A stretch of 32,926 bases of DNA, from contig JAFUPI010000044.1 in assembly GCA_017481285.1 (NCBI GenBank), positions 1-32,926 of the forward strand, read 5' to 3'. The DNA comes from Agathobacter sp. GTDB lineage: Bacteria > Bacillota > Clostridia > Lachnospirales > Lachnospiraceae. Below the pieces are notes generated by a model that worked only from the letters and a program-made list of their open reading frames with translations, was not told where the DNA came from and did not search any database. Below are positions 14,901 through 21,687 of the stretch, one piece after another. Position 1 is the stretch's first letter. Each line of letters begins with the position of its first letter. A program made the translations under genes and the position numbers.

Positions 14901-15617
14901 TGCACGGAATGCAACTGCCCCTTCCTGGCTGTTGATATCTGTTACATCAATAACAACACCCACGATGGTATACTCAGTCACCAGGAAATTCGGTTCTTCT
15001 TCCTCTTCTTCTACTTCAACCTCTAAATCTTCCTCTTCCGATTCCTCTTCCTCGAATTCGTACTCTTTTTCCAAATCAAGATCAAAGCGGTTGTCTTCTT
15101 CCTCGGTGTCCTCCTCAACGTCCTCGTCCGAATCCTCCTCGTCGTCTTCCTCGTCCATATCTTCTTCTATAACGAGTTTATCCCCCAGTTGCTTTCCTGA
15201 CTCATTCATAAACTTCTGGGTAACAACGATTTCATCAGAACGCAAAGGCATCTCGCCCTCTATCACGTATGGCACATTGATATCTTTCTGGCTCAGCACA
15301 TTGACCGTCGCCTGTTTGGTCTGTCCATTTACCTGGGTATACACCGTCTCGCTATACGCACCTTCTACATCCTCAATGCCCTCTATCTTGGCAAGAACCT
15401 CCACATCATCTTCCGTAAGACCCATGGTGGAAACCACCATTATGTCAAAAAGATTCTGCTGATCATAAAAATCATCTGCGGTAAGACGCAAATCATCACA
15501 CGATGCCTTAAGCCCTGACATCATACAAACACCTAGTGCCGCAATAATCGCCAGTGCCATGAACCTCTTCATGCCTTTTACAATTGTCTTAATAATATCC
15601 TTTGTATAGGCCTTCAT
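11979..15617 (-). CDS. FtsX-like ABC transporter permease with coiled-coil and acidic insert
   Basis: A 1212-residue MacB/FtsX-type permease. The first membrane segment is at about 17-37. An extracytoplasmic region follows, interrupted by an extremely acidic block at about 151-208 (roughly 42 of 58 residues are D or E). A long Ala/Glu/Leu-rich coiled coil spans about 270-660 with repeats such as ELEKAERELAKAEEELEAAW. The first FtsX domain has segments at about 690, 740 and 800. A second unit starts at about 855-875 and ends with three segments at about 1075, 1140 and 1180. It is far longer than standard FtsX permeases (about 400-850) because of the coiled coil. The start lies 11 bases after the ATPase gene. 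Substrate unknown; export or envelope remodelling is likely. Confidence 0.87.
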   Translation of the reverse strand: MKAYTKDIIKTIVKGMKRFMALAIIAALGVCMMSGLKASCDDLRLTADDFYDQQNLFDIMVVSTMGLTEDDVEVLAKIEGIEDVEGAYSETVYTQVNGQTKQATVNVLSQKDINVPYVIEGEMPLRSDEIVVTQKFMNESGKQLGDKLVIEEDMDEEDDEEDSDEDVEEDTEEEDNRFDLDLEKEYEFEEEESEEEDLEVEVEEEEEEPNFLVTEYTIVGVVIDVTDINSQEGAVAFRANNTTDYTFFVLPEAVSSDIFTAVYITLNGTDELRCYSEEYETKVDEIVSILEEEIKADREQARYDEVTGEALEKVDDAEAEVNDKLADAEKDILDAKVEIEDGWSELLDGKNELLDGENDLAEAERKLLKAQRELEKAERELAKAEEELEAAWDELEAGETMVEEGEAALDEAETTLDESEASLNEAEAELPDQFDTSRRLINSQINSIKIDIAETENEISKLETEIAKLKEEQAELEAKEEAGTINAVEAIRLLEVRANLTEKETTLDLRKQELDNLNEQLDVYNDTLDDLNQQEEDAYQEIADGRAEIAEGRQEIADNRAELEKNKADLAEGRKELEDAQAEFDQSRKDVDDGWDELEDGWDELEEAYQKIADGKNDLEKGEAEFEDGKQKYEDGVNEFLDRKQEALDKIAEARQEIADLKMTSWYISTRTALSGYSNVKTDAQCIESIGNAFPILFLTVAILISLTTISRMVEEDRGLIGTYKALGFTDKEIRRKYVVYALLACVVGGLLGLFLGFIVLPEIIFTVFGVMYQFQNYSLAFNWLYGMGGIVLFMIAIVGSAVISCSTELSHMPAMLMRPKAPKNGSRVLLERVTPVWSRFSFLNKVTARNLFRYKKRLFMTLFGIAGCTSILLAGFTIKDTVTRLMPMQYEVTYNFDVMIVSDDNEQLLEYLDDNRVRAYLNPMITNVKVINEDGREESVQLVVVPNEESLRGYINLVDREGNKVLLEDGMVLSTINVAEVQGYDEGDTITLQSMNLENAEVEITRIVMNYLGNTIYMTQNTYEDFFDDYEANGAYVMLNKGVGSHEEYAEAMAEKDGILSAISIEGFLSNFDNVFRIINLVVTIVITLAAALAFVVLFTLSTTNISERERELATIKVLGFFDREVHLYVNKETLILTGLGILLGMPLGKGFGIWLMAILKMPSIYFADYLAPISYLYAAVIAIIFAFIVNKITDKSLDKIDPVEALKSIE

Positions 15618-15628
15618 TTATTTCCTCA

Positions 15629-16330
15629 CTACCATTCAATATTTGTAATTGAAATTGGATGTTCATTTACTGTCATTTCAATTACTTTTCCGCTCTTAAA
15701 ACGAATCAAACGATCCGCCATCGGAGCAATCGCGGAGTTGTGTGTAATCAACACAACTGTTATTCCTTCTTTACGGCAGGTATCCTGCAGAAGCTGCAAA
15801 ATCTGCTTGCCTGTGTTGTAATCCAATGCACCTGTTGGTTCATCACAAAGCAGAAGCTTTGGATTTTTCGCAAGTGCTCTGGCAATGGACACTCTCTGCT
15901 GTTCACCACCAGATAACTGTGCAGGGAAATTGTCTTTTCTTTCCCCTAAACCAACTTTATCCAAGGTTTCAGACGCATCCAACGCATCTTTACAAACCTG
16001 CACTGCCAGTTCTACATTTTCCAAAGCCGTCAGGTTCGGAACCAGATTATAAAACTGGAATACGAAACCAATATCCGTTCTACGATATCCAACGAGCTGA
16101 TGCTTGTTGTATTTGGTAACATCATTGCCGTCTACCACTACCTGACCCGATGTGGCAGTATCCATGCCACCTAAAATATTAAGTGCCGTTGTCTTACCCG
16201 CACCCGATGTTCCAAGTACCACTGCCAGTTCTCCCTTTTCTACGAAAAAGGAAGCATCATCCAATGCCTTGATGGTATTTTCACCCGTCGTATATTCTTT
16301 TGTAATATGATTAAATTCAATATATGCCAT
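15629..16330 (-). CDS. ABC transporter ATP-binding protein (MacB/LolD type)
   Basis: A 233-residue ATPase that powers the FtsX-like permease encoded next. Walker A is GTSGAGKTT (about 40-48), the Q-loop is around FVFQFYNLVPNLTALEN, the signature is LSGGEQQRVSIARAL, Walker B is LLLCDEPTGALD, and the switch histidine is in LITHNS. Its ATG overlaps the stop of the flavoprotein gene (TAATG), with an AGGAG inside the upstream gene, so the pair is translationally coupled. The MacB/LolD subtype is clear from length and motifs. Confidence 0.94.
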   Translation of the reverse strand: MAYIEFNHITKEYTTGENTIKALDDASFFVEKGELAVVLGTSGAGKTTALNILGGMDTATSGQVVVDGNDVTKYNKHQLVGYRRTDIGFVFQFYNLVPNLTALENVELAVQVCKDALDASETLDKVGLGERKDNFPAQLSGGEQQRVSIARALAKNPKLLLCDEPTGALDYNTGKQILQLLQDTCRKEGITVVLITHNSAIAPMADRLIRFKSGKVIEMTVNEHPISITNIEW

Positions 16331-17184
16331 TATCTTTCTCCTAAGTATTCAATCACACTATGTGCTGCCACATTACCTTCTCCAACTGCTTTCGCATACT
16401 GGTATGGCTTTCCTGTACAGTCACCTGCGGCAAATACACCCTTCAAATTGGTTTCCATCTTGCGGTTTACTTCAATATGTCCGTCCACCACTTCTAACTT
16501 GTTCAAAAGTGTAGTTGGAGCGATAGCATTTCTCATAATAAAAATACCATCCACCATCAATTCTGTTCCATCTCCCAGTAATAGCTGCTCTGCTCGAAAA
16601 CCACCTTTTACTTCCTTGATTGGTTTCTTTATGAACTCCACATTTTCTCTTTCCATTTTGCAGTCCTTATAATAAGGGAACAGATATACCTTTTCTGCCA
16701 AATCAGCCAAAAATTCAACTTCATGCTCAAAGCGTTCTGAAGTCGAAACTACAGCAATATTTTTACCCTTATATAACGCACCATCACAGGTCGCACAATA
16801 GCTCACGCCTCTGCCTACAAATTCCGTCTCACCCTGATACTGATTTGCCGGAACAACACCCATTGCTAAAACAATCGTGTCTGTTTCATAAAACTGATTT
16901 TCCGCCATTACATTGTAATAGCCACCCATATCATAAATGCTGCTTACAATTTTATCGATAATCTCAAGACCCTGATGTTCCTTATGCTCCACAAAAGCTG
17001 CAGCAAGCTCCTGTCCTGTAATCTCAGGCATACCTGGATAATTCACTACCTTTTCTGCCTTCTGTACCTTCTCACTCAACTGGGCATTTCCAAACCATAA
17101 AAAGTTTTTTTGATATGTTTTTAAATTAATCGCAGCCGACAAACCGGCTGGGCCGCTTCCAATAATTATACAATCGTATCGCAT
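16330..17184 (-). CDS. Thioredoxin-reductase-like flavoprotein without NADPH motifs
   Basis: A 284-residue class II pyridine-nucleotide-disulfide-reductase fold. The FAD motif GSGPAG is at about residues 9-14, the redox-active YCATCDG at about 128-134, and the C-terminal FAD block FAAGDCTGKPYQYAKAVGEG. The place where thioredoxin reductase has its NADPH motif (normally GGGDSA and HRRDxxRA) reads VVSTSERFEHEVEF and LFPYYKD, so neither is kept. This recalls the ferredoxin-linked flavin thioredoxin reductases known in Clostridia, and the electron donor is probably not NADPH. The first gene of an operon with an ABC ATPase and a giant permease, it has a GGAGA site and its own promoter. Confidence 0.88.
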   Translation of the reverse strand: MRYDCIIIGSGPAGLSAAINLKTYQKNFLWFGNAQLSEKVQKAEKVVNYPGMPEITGQELAAAFVEHKEHQGLEIIDKIVSSIYDMGGYYNVMAENQFYETDTIVLAMGVVPANQYQGETEFVGRGVSYCATCDGALYKGKNIAVVSTSERFEHEVEFLADLAEKVYLFPYYKDCKMERENVEFIKKPIKEVKGGFRAEQLLLGDGTELMVDGIFIMRNAIAPTTLLNKLEVVDGHIEVNRKMETNLKGVFAAGDCTGKPYQYAKAVGEGNVAAHSVIEYLGER

Positions 17185-17213
17185 ACTTTCTCCAATTTTA
17201 ATAAGATATTTTT

Positions 17214-17241
17214 ATTATAAATCATATGACATTACGGTCAA
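17214..17241 (-). promoter_or_regulatory. Promoter of the flavoprotein-ABC operon
   Basis: On the minus strand: TTGACC (17236-17241), a 16-base spacer and TATAAT (17214-17219), about 30 bases before the start codon. Confidence 0.65.
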
Positions 17242-17274
17242 GTTAATTTTTTCTAAAATGCATCGGAAAAACAG

Positions 17275-17303
17275 TTGTCGGAACCCTATAAAAAGATTAT
17301 AAT
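17275..17303 (+). promoter_or_regulatory. Promoter of the YitT-family gene
   Basis: TTGTCG (17275-17280), a 17-base spacer and TATAAT (17298-17303), about 43 bases before the ATG at 17346. Confidence 0.6.
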
Positions 17304-17345
17304 CCAAATTAGAAGTACTAAATATTTCATACCGAGGATAACTAT

Positions 17346-18206
17346 ATGAAACAGTCTATGAAAAAAGAAGCCGTTCGCATTTTAACCATTTGCGTTGCAG
17401 CTCTTATTATGGCTACTAATATCAAAACATTCGTTCAAACTGGAGCACTGGTTCCTGGGGGTGCTACAGGTCTTACTATTTTGATTCAAAGGGCATTGGA
17501 AACCTTTTTCCAACTGAAAATCCCATATACCGTTTTAAATATTATAATTAACTGTATTCCTATTTATATAGGATTCCGATACATTGGAAAAAAATTCACA
17601 CTGTATTCTTGTCTGATGATTTTCCTTACCGGTATCTTTACCGACTTGATTCCAAGCATCGTAGTAACCTATGATATTTTGCTTATCAGTATCTTCGGCG
17701 GAATCATCAATGGCTTCGCAATCAGCCAATGTCTGCGTGTAGATGCAACTACCGGTGGAACGGATTTTATTTCTATTTATATTTCACAAAAAACCGGTAC
17801 CGATTCCTTCAACATCGTTCTTGGCATCAATACTGTGATTGTCGGACTCGGCGATCTGCTGTTTGGATGGGACATTGCCCTATACTCCATCATTTTCCAA
17901 TATGCATCGACACAGGTACTGCATATGCTCTACAAACAGTATCAACAGCAAACGCTGTTTATTGTAACAAACAAAGCTAGCGAAGTATGCGAAGCAATCT
18001 CTAATATTTCGCACCACGGAGCTACCATTATGCAGGGCGAAGGCTCCTACAAAGGCGATGCGCGCAGTGTGGTATATTCTGTGGTGTCCACCCACGAAAG
18101 TGGTCGCGTAATTTCTGCCATCAAAGAAGTGGATGAAAAGGCATTTATTAATACGATAAAAACAGAACAGGTAAAAGGGCGCTTTTATCATAAACCAAAG
18201 GATTAA
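17346..18206 (+). CDS. YitT family membrane protein
   Basis: A 286-residue protein with about five or six hydrophobic segments in the first 200 residues (YitT/DUF161 region), including the typical NIKTFVQTGALVPGGATGLTI and a later GGTDFISIYIS segment. A cytoplasmic C-terminal DUF2179 domain follows (about 205-285), ending in ITNAS-like, AT-rich-binding style strands such as HGATIMQGEGSYKGDARSVV. The family is widespread in Firmicutes, with no settled biochemical function. A GAGG site precedes the start. The phosphatase-like gene follows after 21 bases and is probably co-transcribed. Confidence 0.93.
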   Translation: MKQSMKKEAVRILTICVAALIMATNIKTFVQTGALVPGGATGLTILIQRALETFFQLKIPYTVLNIIINCIPIYIGFRYIGKKFTLYSCLMIFLTGIFTDLIPSIVVTYDILLISIFGGIINGFAISQCLRVDATTGGTDFISIYISQKTGTDSFNIVLGINTVIVGLGDLLFGWDIALYSIIFQYASTQVLHMLYKQYQQQTLFIVTNKASEVCEAISNISHHGATIMQGEGSYKGDARSVVYSVVSTHESGRVISAIKEVDEKAFINTIKTEQVKGRFYHKPKD

Positions 18207-18227
18207 ATTACTGGAATGGAGAATCTT

Positions 18228-19136
18228 ATGAAAATACTAAAAAAAATTTTAGCTACAATCGGAATTTTACTTCTTACCATTTTGCTTGGATGGGCAATTC
18301 TTATGTTCTGGTATTTCCCACACTATCTTAGCAATAAAGAAGAAATTTCTATCGAAACTACAAATGAAACCAACGAAATCCGAATCATGAACTACAACGT
18401 CCGTTGCTTAAGCCCTTTGGACCTGGGCAAGAAAAACTGGTTCTATCGAGCAGATTTGCTCATGAACAGCATCGAAACTGCTGCACCAAATATTATCGGT
18501 TTTCAGGAAGTTACTAGCTGGCAGTATGATTATCTCGTAGAAACCATGCCTGATTTTGATTCTATCATTACCTATCGTGAGGATACCATCAATGCAGAGG
18601 GCTGTCCTATCTTCTATAACACAAACCTTTACACCTTAATCGACAAGGGTTCCTTCTGGTTATCAGAAACGCCAGCAGTTATGAGTAAGGACTGGGGGGC
18701 AGCTCACTACCGTATTTGCTCTTATGTTATTTTGAAAGAAAAGGCTACAGAAAAAGAATTTGTCGTATTCAATACACATTTGGATCACGTCAGCGATGAA
18801 GCCCGTATCAAGGGCATTCAGGTGGTATTAGATAAGATCAAAGAGTTCGGCGGACTTCCAGCCGTGCTAATGGGAGATTTGAATGCAGAGGAGTCTTCTG
18901 AAACTTATAAGAGTGCACGAAAATCCTTCCTCGATGCAAAATACGAAACCGAGAACACAATGACAAGCTGTACCTATCAAAATTGGGGTGAAGCACTGGA
19001 TAGGGAATGTATTGACTATGTAATGATTTCACCGGATAGCTTTGAAGTAGCATCTTATGAAGTAATTCAAGCGGTATATGATGGTGTATATACCAGTGAT
19101 CATTTTCCGCTGTTCGTAAGATTGAAATTTGAATAA
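18228..19136 (+). CDS. Membrane-anchored endonuclease/exonuclease/phosphatase protein
   Basis: The start is taken at 18228 because GGAG (18218-18221) lies at the right distance; an upstream in-frame ATG at 18216 would remove it. The 302-residue protein has an N-terminal membrane segment (about 8-28) and an EEP (DNase I-like) domain. Family blocks are NYNVRCLSP with the metal/phosphate-binding asparagine, IIGFQEV (metal glutamate), FNTHLDH, LMGDLNAE and SDHFPLFV (catalytic aspartate and histidine). The substrate could be DNA, RNA, a sphingolipid-type lipid or an inositol phosphate. It is probably displayed outside the membrane. The family is certain; the substrate is not. Confidence 0.9.
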   Translation: MKILKKILATIGILLLTILLGWAILMFWYFPHYLSNKEEISIETTNETNEIRIMNYNVRCLSPLDLGKKNWFYRADLLMNSIETAAPNIIGFQEVTSWQYDYLVETMPDFDSIITYREDTINAEGCPIFYNTNLYTLIDKGSFWLSETPAVMSKDWGAAHYRICSYVILKEKATEKEFVVFNTHLDHVSDEARIKGIQVVLDKIKEFGGLPAVLMGDLNAEESSETYKSARKSFLDAKYETENTMTSCTYQNWGEALDRECIDYVMISPDSFEVASYEVIQAVYDGVYTSDHFPLFVRLKFE

Positions 19137-19140
19137 AATC

Positions 19141-19176
19141 AAAAGGAGGTTTCACTGTGATGTGATACCTCCTTTT
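19141..19176. terminator. Bidirectional terminator
   Basis: AAAAGGAGGT (19141-19150) and ACCTCCTTTT (19167-19176) form a perfect ten-base stem, with A and T runs on either side. It separates the EEP gene from the convergent remnant gene. Confidence 0.85.
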
Positions 19177-19186
19177 TCATCGTTAT

Positions 19187-19648
19187 TTATGCATTTTGCA
19201 TTGCTAATTTCGATTCAAGTTCTTCTTTACGCTCACGAGCAAGACGCTCCCCATTCACCTCTAAGTAAATTCTTTCTAATGCTTCGCACATACCAGTTAC
19301 CTCCCTAAATCTTTCTGCATTTGCATTCGTGATGATATTCATAACTGAAGAGTACAGTTTTTCTTGACTGTGTCCTTGATACTCCACAAGTAGTCTTTCA
19401 ATTACTTCTTTTTCCTGAATATCATTATCTAAATTGTGCAACCACAAGTTTTCTTCATCGGATAACGCTTTCGTTAATACAATCTGTATCGGAAAGAAAT
19501 CTCCCGTTACATAGCATATTCCTTTTTCCACATACTCAATCTGATAATTACGAACACACTTCAAATGATTCATTAAATCTCGAGGATAATGAGAACATAC
19601 ACATGTAATCGTAATATCCTCTGCCGATATCTCATTTACATGATTCAT
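19187..19648 (-). pseudogene. C-terminal part of an Rpn-family nuclease/transposase
   Basis: The 153-residue reading frame resembles the C-terminal half of Rpn/PD-(D/E)XK family transposase-like nucleases: the stretches GDFFPIQIVLTKALSDEENLWL, LLVEYQGHSQEKLYSSVMNIITNAN and MCEALERIYLE are typical of that family's tail. The N-terminal nuclease catalytic part is absent, and full members are about 280-320 residues, so this is most likely a decayed remnant. It could still be expressed: TTGTGA (19684-19689), 18 bases and TATAAT (19660-19665) sit just upstream on the minus strand, leaving a very short leader and an AAGG site. Confidence 0.65.
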
Positions 19649-20372
19649 ACCTTGATTTTATTATAGTTACTGACCTTGGTATTTCACAAGTAAAATGACA
19701 AAAATGAATAAAATCTCGTGAAAGCTATCCAAAAATCACCCCTAGTAATTTAGGGAGTTTTTACAAATTATTTTTAATTTTCTGAAAACAAGAATGTGCC
19801 TCTCACATCCCCTCATGAACAAAGTGCATTTATTTTATCTGGTAATAATTCTACCTCTGTCCCAAGCAAATCAACATAATCTTGTTGTCGCCGGATTATC
19901 TGTGGGATTACAGAATCCCTGAAGAGACATCGGGGATTCGTTCTTCGCTCTTCGTTCCACTACGGTCGGTGCAAAACCAAGGTCCACTGGACCTCTATAG
20001 AAAAACCTCTTTAAAACACCCCACCTAATTTGAAAAAACGGGGGCTTTTAACATAATAATTTTATAGAAGTCCCAATATTCTTTTTTAACAACTAATTTG
20101 ATAGAAAATGGGACCTTATGTAATAATTTTTACACATAGGCCCCAACACAACAAAAGAATTATTAATTTATATCATAGCAAATAATATTAGCTACGAGCA
20201 TCTACTCGGAAAGCTTCGCTTTCCTCGTTGGACGGCTGTCGCCGCATGTCCATCCAAACAGAGTCCATCGTTCATGCAAGCATAACTCCTGACTCTGCTT
20301 GTCTGTCCACCCTGCTCGTAGCTTAACCAGGTTCGAACCCACAGGGTTCTCACGAAGACACAATGGTTTAGT
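19649..20372. other. Structured, gene-free region with decayed tRNA and repeat fragments
   Basis: No gene is supported here. Seventeen bases at 19924-19940 are identical to the 3' end of tRNA-Lys (20419-20435). AGGTCCA/TGGACCT is a palindrome at 19980-19994. Two similar AT-rich units start CTAATTTGA at 20025 and 20093. An 11-base inverted repeat (20190-20200 and 20313-20323) encloses nested hairpins, including GGAAAGC-TTC-GCTTTCC at 20208-20224 and CAGAGTC/GACTCTG. A tRNA T-arm-like GGTTCGAACCC is at 20331-20341. A weak plus-strand hairpin with a T run is at 19741-19763. Confidence 0.55.
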
Positions 20373-20415
20373 GAAAAGAAAAAAGGTATCGCATACGCGA
20401 TACCTTTTTCTTTTC
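20373..20415 (-). terminator. Terminator of the first tRNA array
   Basis: GGTATCGC (20385-20392) and GCGATACC (20397-20404) form a perfect stem with A/T tails on both sides. On the minus strand it follows tRNA-Lys directly. Confidence 0.85.
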
Positions 20416-20417
20416 AA

Positions 20418-20490
20418 TGAGACATCGGGGATTCGAACCCCGGACAACTTGATTAAAAGTCAAGTGCTCTACCAACTGAGCTAATATCCC
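20418..20490 (-). tRNA. tRNA-Lys (anticodon UUU)
   Basis: Anticodon loop CTTTTAA between stems CTTGA and TCAAG. Acceptor GGGATAT pairs with ATGTCTC through two G-T pairs. CCA is not encoded. It is the last gene of the array in the direction of transcription. Confidence 0.95.
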
Positions 20491-20519
20491 ATATTTATCT
20501 TTTGCGGTCCCACAAATAG

Positions 20520-20591
20520 CTGGGCTAGCTGGATTCGAACCAGCGAATGCAGGGATCAAAACCCTGTGCCTTACCGCTTGGCGATAGCCCA
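20520..20591 (-). tRNA. tRNA-Gln (anticodon UUG)
   Basis: Anticodon loop TTTTGAT between CAGGG and CCCTG. The acceptor starts TGGGCTA, with T at position 1 pairing with A, as usual for tRNA-Gln. G is the discriminator and CCA is not encoded. Confidence 0.95.
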
Positions 20592-20614
20592 ACATTATGT
20601 TGCTACCGCAACAG

Positions 20615-20689
20615 GGTGGATAATGGGATTCGAACCCATGGCCTCCAGAGCCACAATCTGGCGCGCTAACCAACTGCGCTATACCCACC
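20615..20689 (-). tRNA. tRNA-His (anticodon GUG)
   Basis: Anticodon loop TTGTGGC between CCAGA and TCTGG. An extra G at position -1 faces C73, the identity feature of tRNA-His. CCA is not encoded. Confidence 0.95.
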
Positions 20690-20711
20690 ATATTATCCTT
20701 TTTCAAGGAAA

Positions 20712-20785
<74 letters not shown>

Positions 20786-20808
20786 ATATGATATTTTTGC
20801 AATATCAA

Positions 20809-20879
20809 AGCGGGTGATGGGAATCGAACCCACGTATCTAGCTTGGAAGGCTAGTGTTCTACCATTGAACTACACCCGC
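20809..20879 (-). tRNA. tRNA-Gly (anticodon UCC)
   Basis: Anticodon loop CTTCCAA between CTAGC and GCTAG, reading GGA. Acceptor GCGGGTG pairs with CACCCGC, and T is the discriminator. CCA is not encoded. Confidence 0.95.
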
Positions 20880-20886
20880 ATAAAAG

Positions 20887-20961
20887 TCGGGGTGACAGGA
20901 TTCGAACCTGCGACCTCTTGTTCCCAAAACAAGCGCTCTAGCCAAGCTGAGCCACACCCCG
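20887..20961 (-). tRNA. tRNA-Pro (anticodon UGG)
   Basis: Anticodon loop TTTGGGA between CTTGT and ACAAG. Acceptor CGGGGTG pairs with CACCCCG. It is the first gene of the array, and CCA is not encoded. Confidence 0.95.
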
Positions 20962-20970
20962 TAGGTATTT

Positions 20971-21030
20971 AATTTCACGTCATTTCCCTGACGCGAAATT
21001 TATAATATCATAGCAGTCACCTATTGTCAA
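20971..21030 (-). promoter_or_regulatory. Promoter and leader hairpin of the tRNA array
   Basis: On the minus strand: TTGACA (21025-21030), 17 bases and TATTAT (21002-21007), a strong promoter. The leader between start site and tRNA-Pro contains a 12-base stem (20971-20982 with 20989-21000) interrupted by one G-T pair. It may be a processing or stabilising structure. Confidence 0.75.
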
Positions 21031-21060
21031 CAAAAAAATTAAAATTTTTTCAACTTTTTT

Positions 21061-21096
21061 AAAAAAGTCTCGGAACCCTTGATTTTACAGGGCTCC
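21061..21096 (-). terminator. Terminator of rdgB
   Basis: On the minus strand, the arms GGAGCCCT and AGGGTTCC (one mismatch) are followed by a run of T. The stem starts in the last codons of rdgB (stop at 21085-21087), so coding and terminator overlap. Confidence 0.75.
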
Positions 21097-21684
21097 GCGT
21101 TCTAATAAAATGTCTTTCATAGCTCTTAATGCTTTTCCACGATGGCTGATTTCGTTCTTTTGCTCACGTGAAAGTGCTGCAGAAGAACACCCAAATTCAT
21201 CCAGGAAGAAAATTGGGTCATATCCAAAACCATTTTCTCCCTCCGCCTGATATCCGATGTACCCTTCCATGGTTTCTCGCACCACCAAGGTCTCTTTATT
21301 TGGCAAAACGGCACCAATCGCACATACAAATCGTGCCGTACGCTTTTCCTTAGGTACACCCTCTAATTTGTCGATTAAAGCCTGATTTTTGATGTCATAG
21401 GAGGTATCTTCTCCCATAAACCGTGCGGAATATACGCCTGGTGCCTTATCCAAATAATCGATTTCCAATCCTGAGTCATCTGCCAAAACAATAGCATCTG
21501 TATGCTCTGCAATCGCTTTTGCCTTAATCAATGAATTTTCTTCAAAGGTTGTCCCATCTTCTACGACATCCACTACGATGCCAGCTTCCTTCATAGAAAG
21601 CACTTCGACATCCACATCCGCCATAATCTCGCGGATTTCTCTCAATTTGTCTTTATTTCCTGTTGCAAAAATGATCTGTTTCAT
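21085..21684 (-). CDS. rdgB: Non-canonical purine NTP pyrophosphatase (RdgB/HAM1)
   Basis: A 199-residue house-cleaning enzyme that hydrolyses dITP, dXTP and ITP to monophosphate and pyrophosphate, protecting DNA from deaminated purines. Family blocks in order: FATGNKDKLREI (about 5-16), ADDSGLEIDYLDKAPGVYSARF (about 67-88), GENGFGYDPIFF (about 148-159) and ISHRGKALRAM near the C-terminus, with the catalytic aspartate in DDSG. Length is normal. It lies 3 bases after the amidase stop and is the last gene of a four-gene operon. Confidence 0.95.
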   Translation of the reverse strand: MKQIIFATGNKDKLREIREIMADVDVEVLSMKEAGIVVDVVEDGTTFEENSLIKAKAIAEHTDAIVLADDSGLEIDYLDKAPGVYSARFMGEDTSYDIKNQALIDKLEGVPKEKRTARFVCAIGAVLPNKETLVVRETMEGYIGYQAEGENGFGYDPIFFLDEFGCSSAALSREQKNEISHRGKALRAMKDILLERGAL

Positions 21685-21687
21685 TTA

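Noticed and set aside
14890-15462. A serine-rich plus-strand reading of 190 codons.
   Set aside because: It is the antisense of the acidic D/E-rich block of the FtsX-like permease: GAA/GAG/GAT codons read backwards give Ser and Phe. No ribosome site or operon context.
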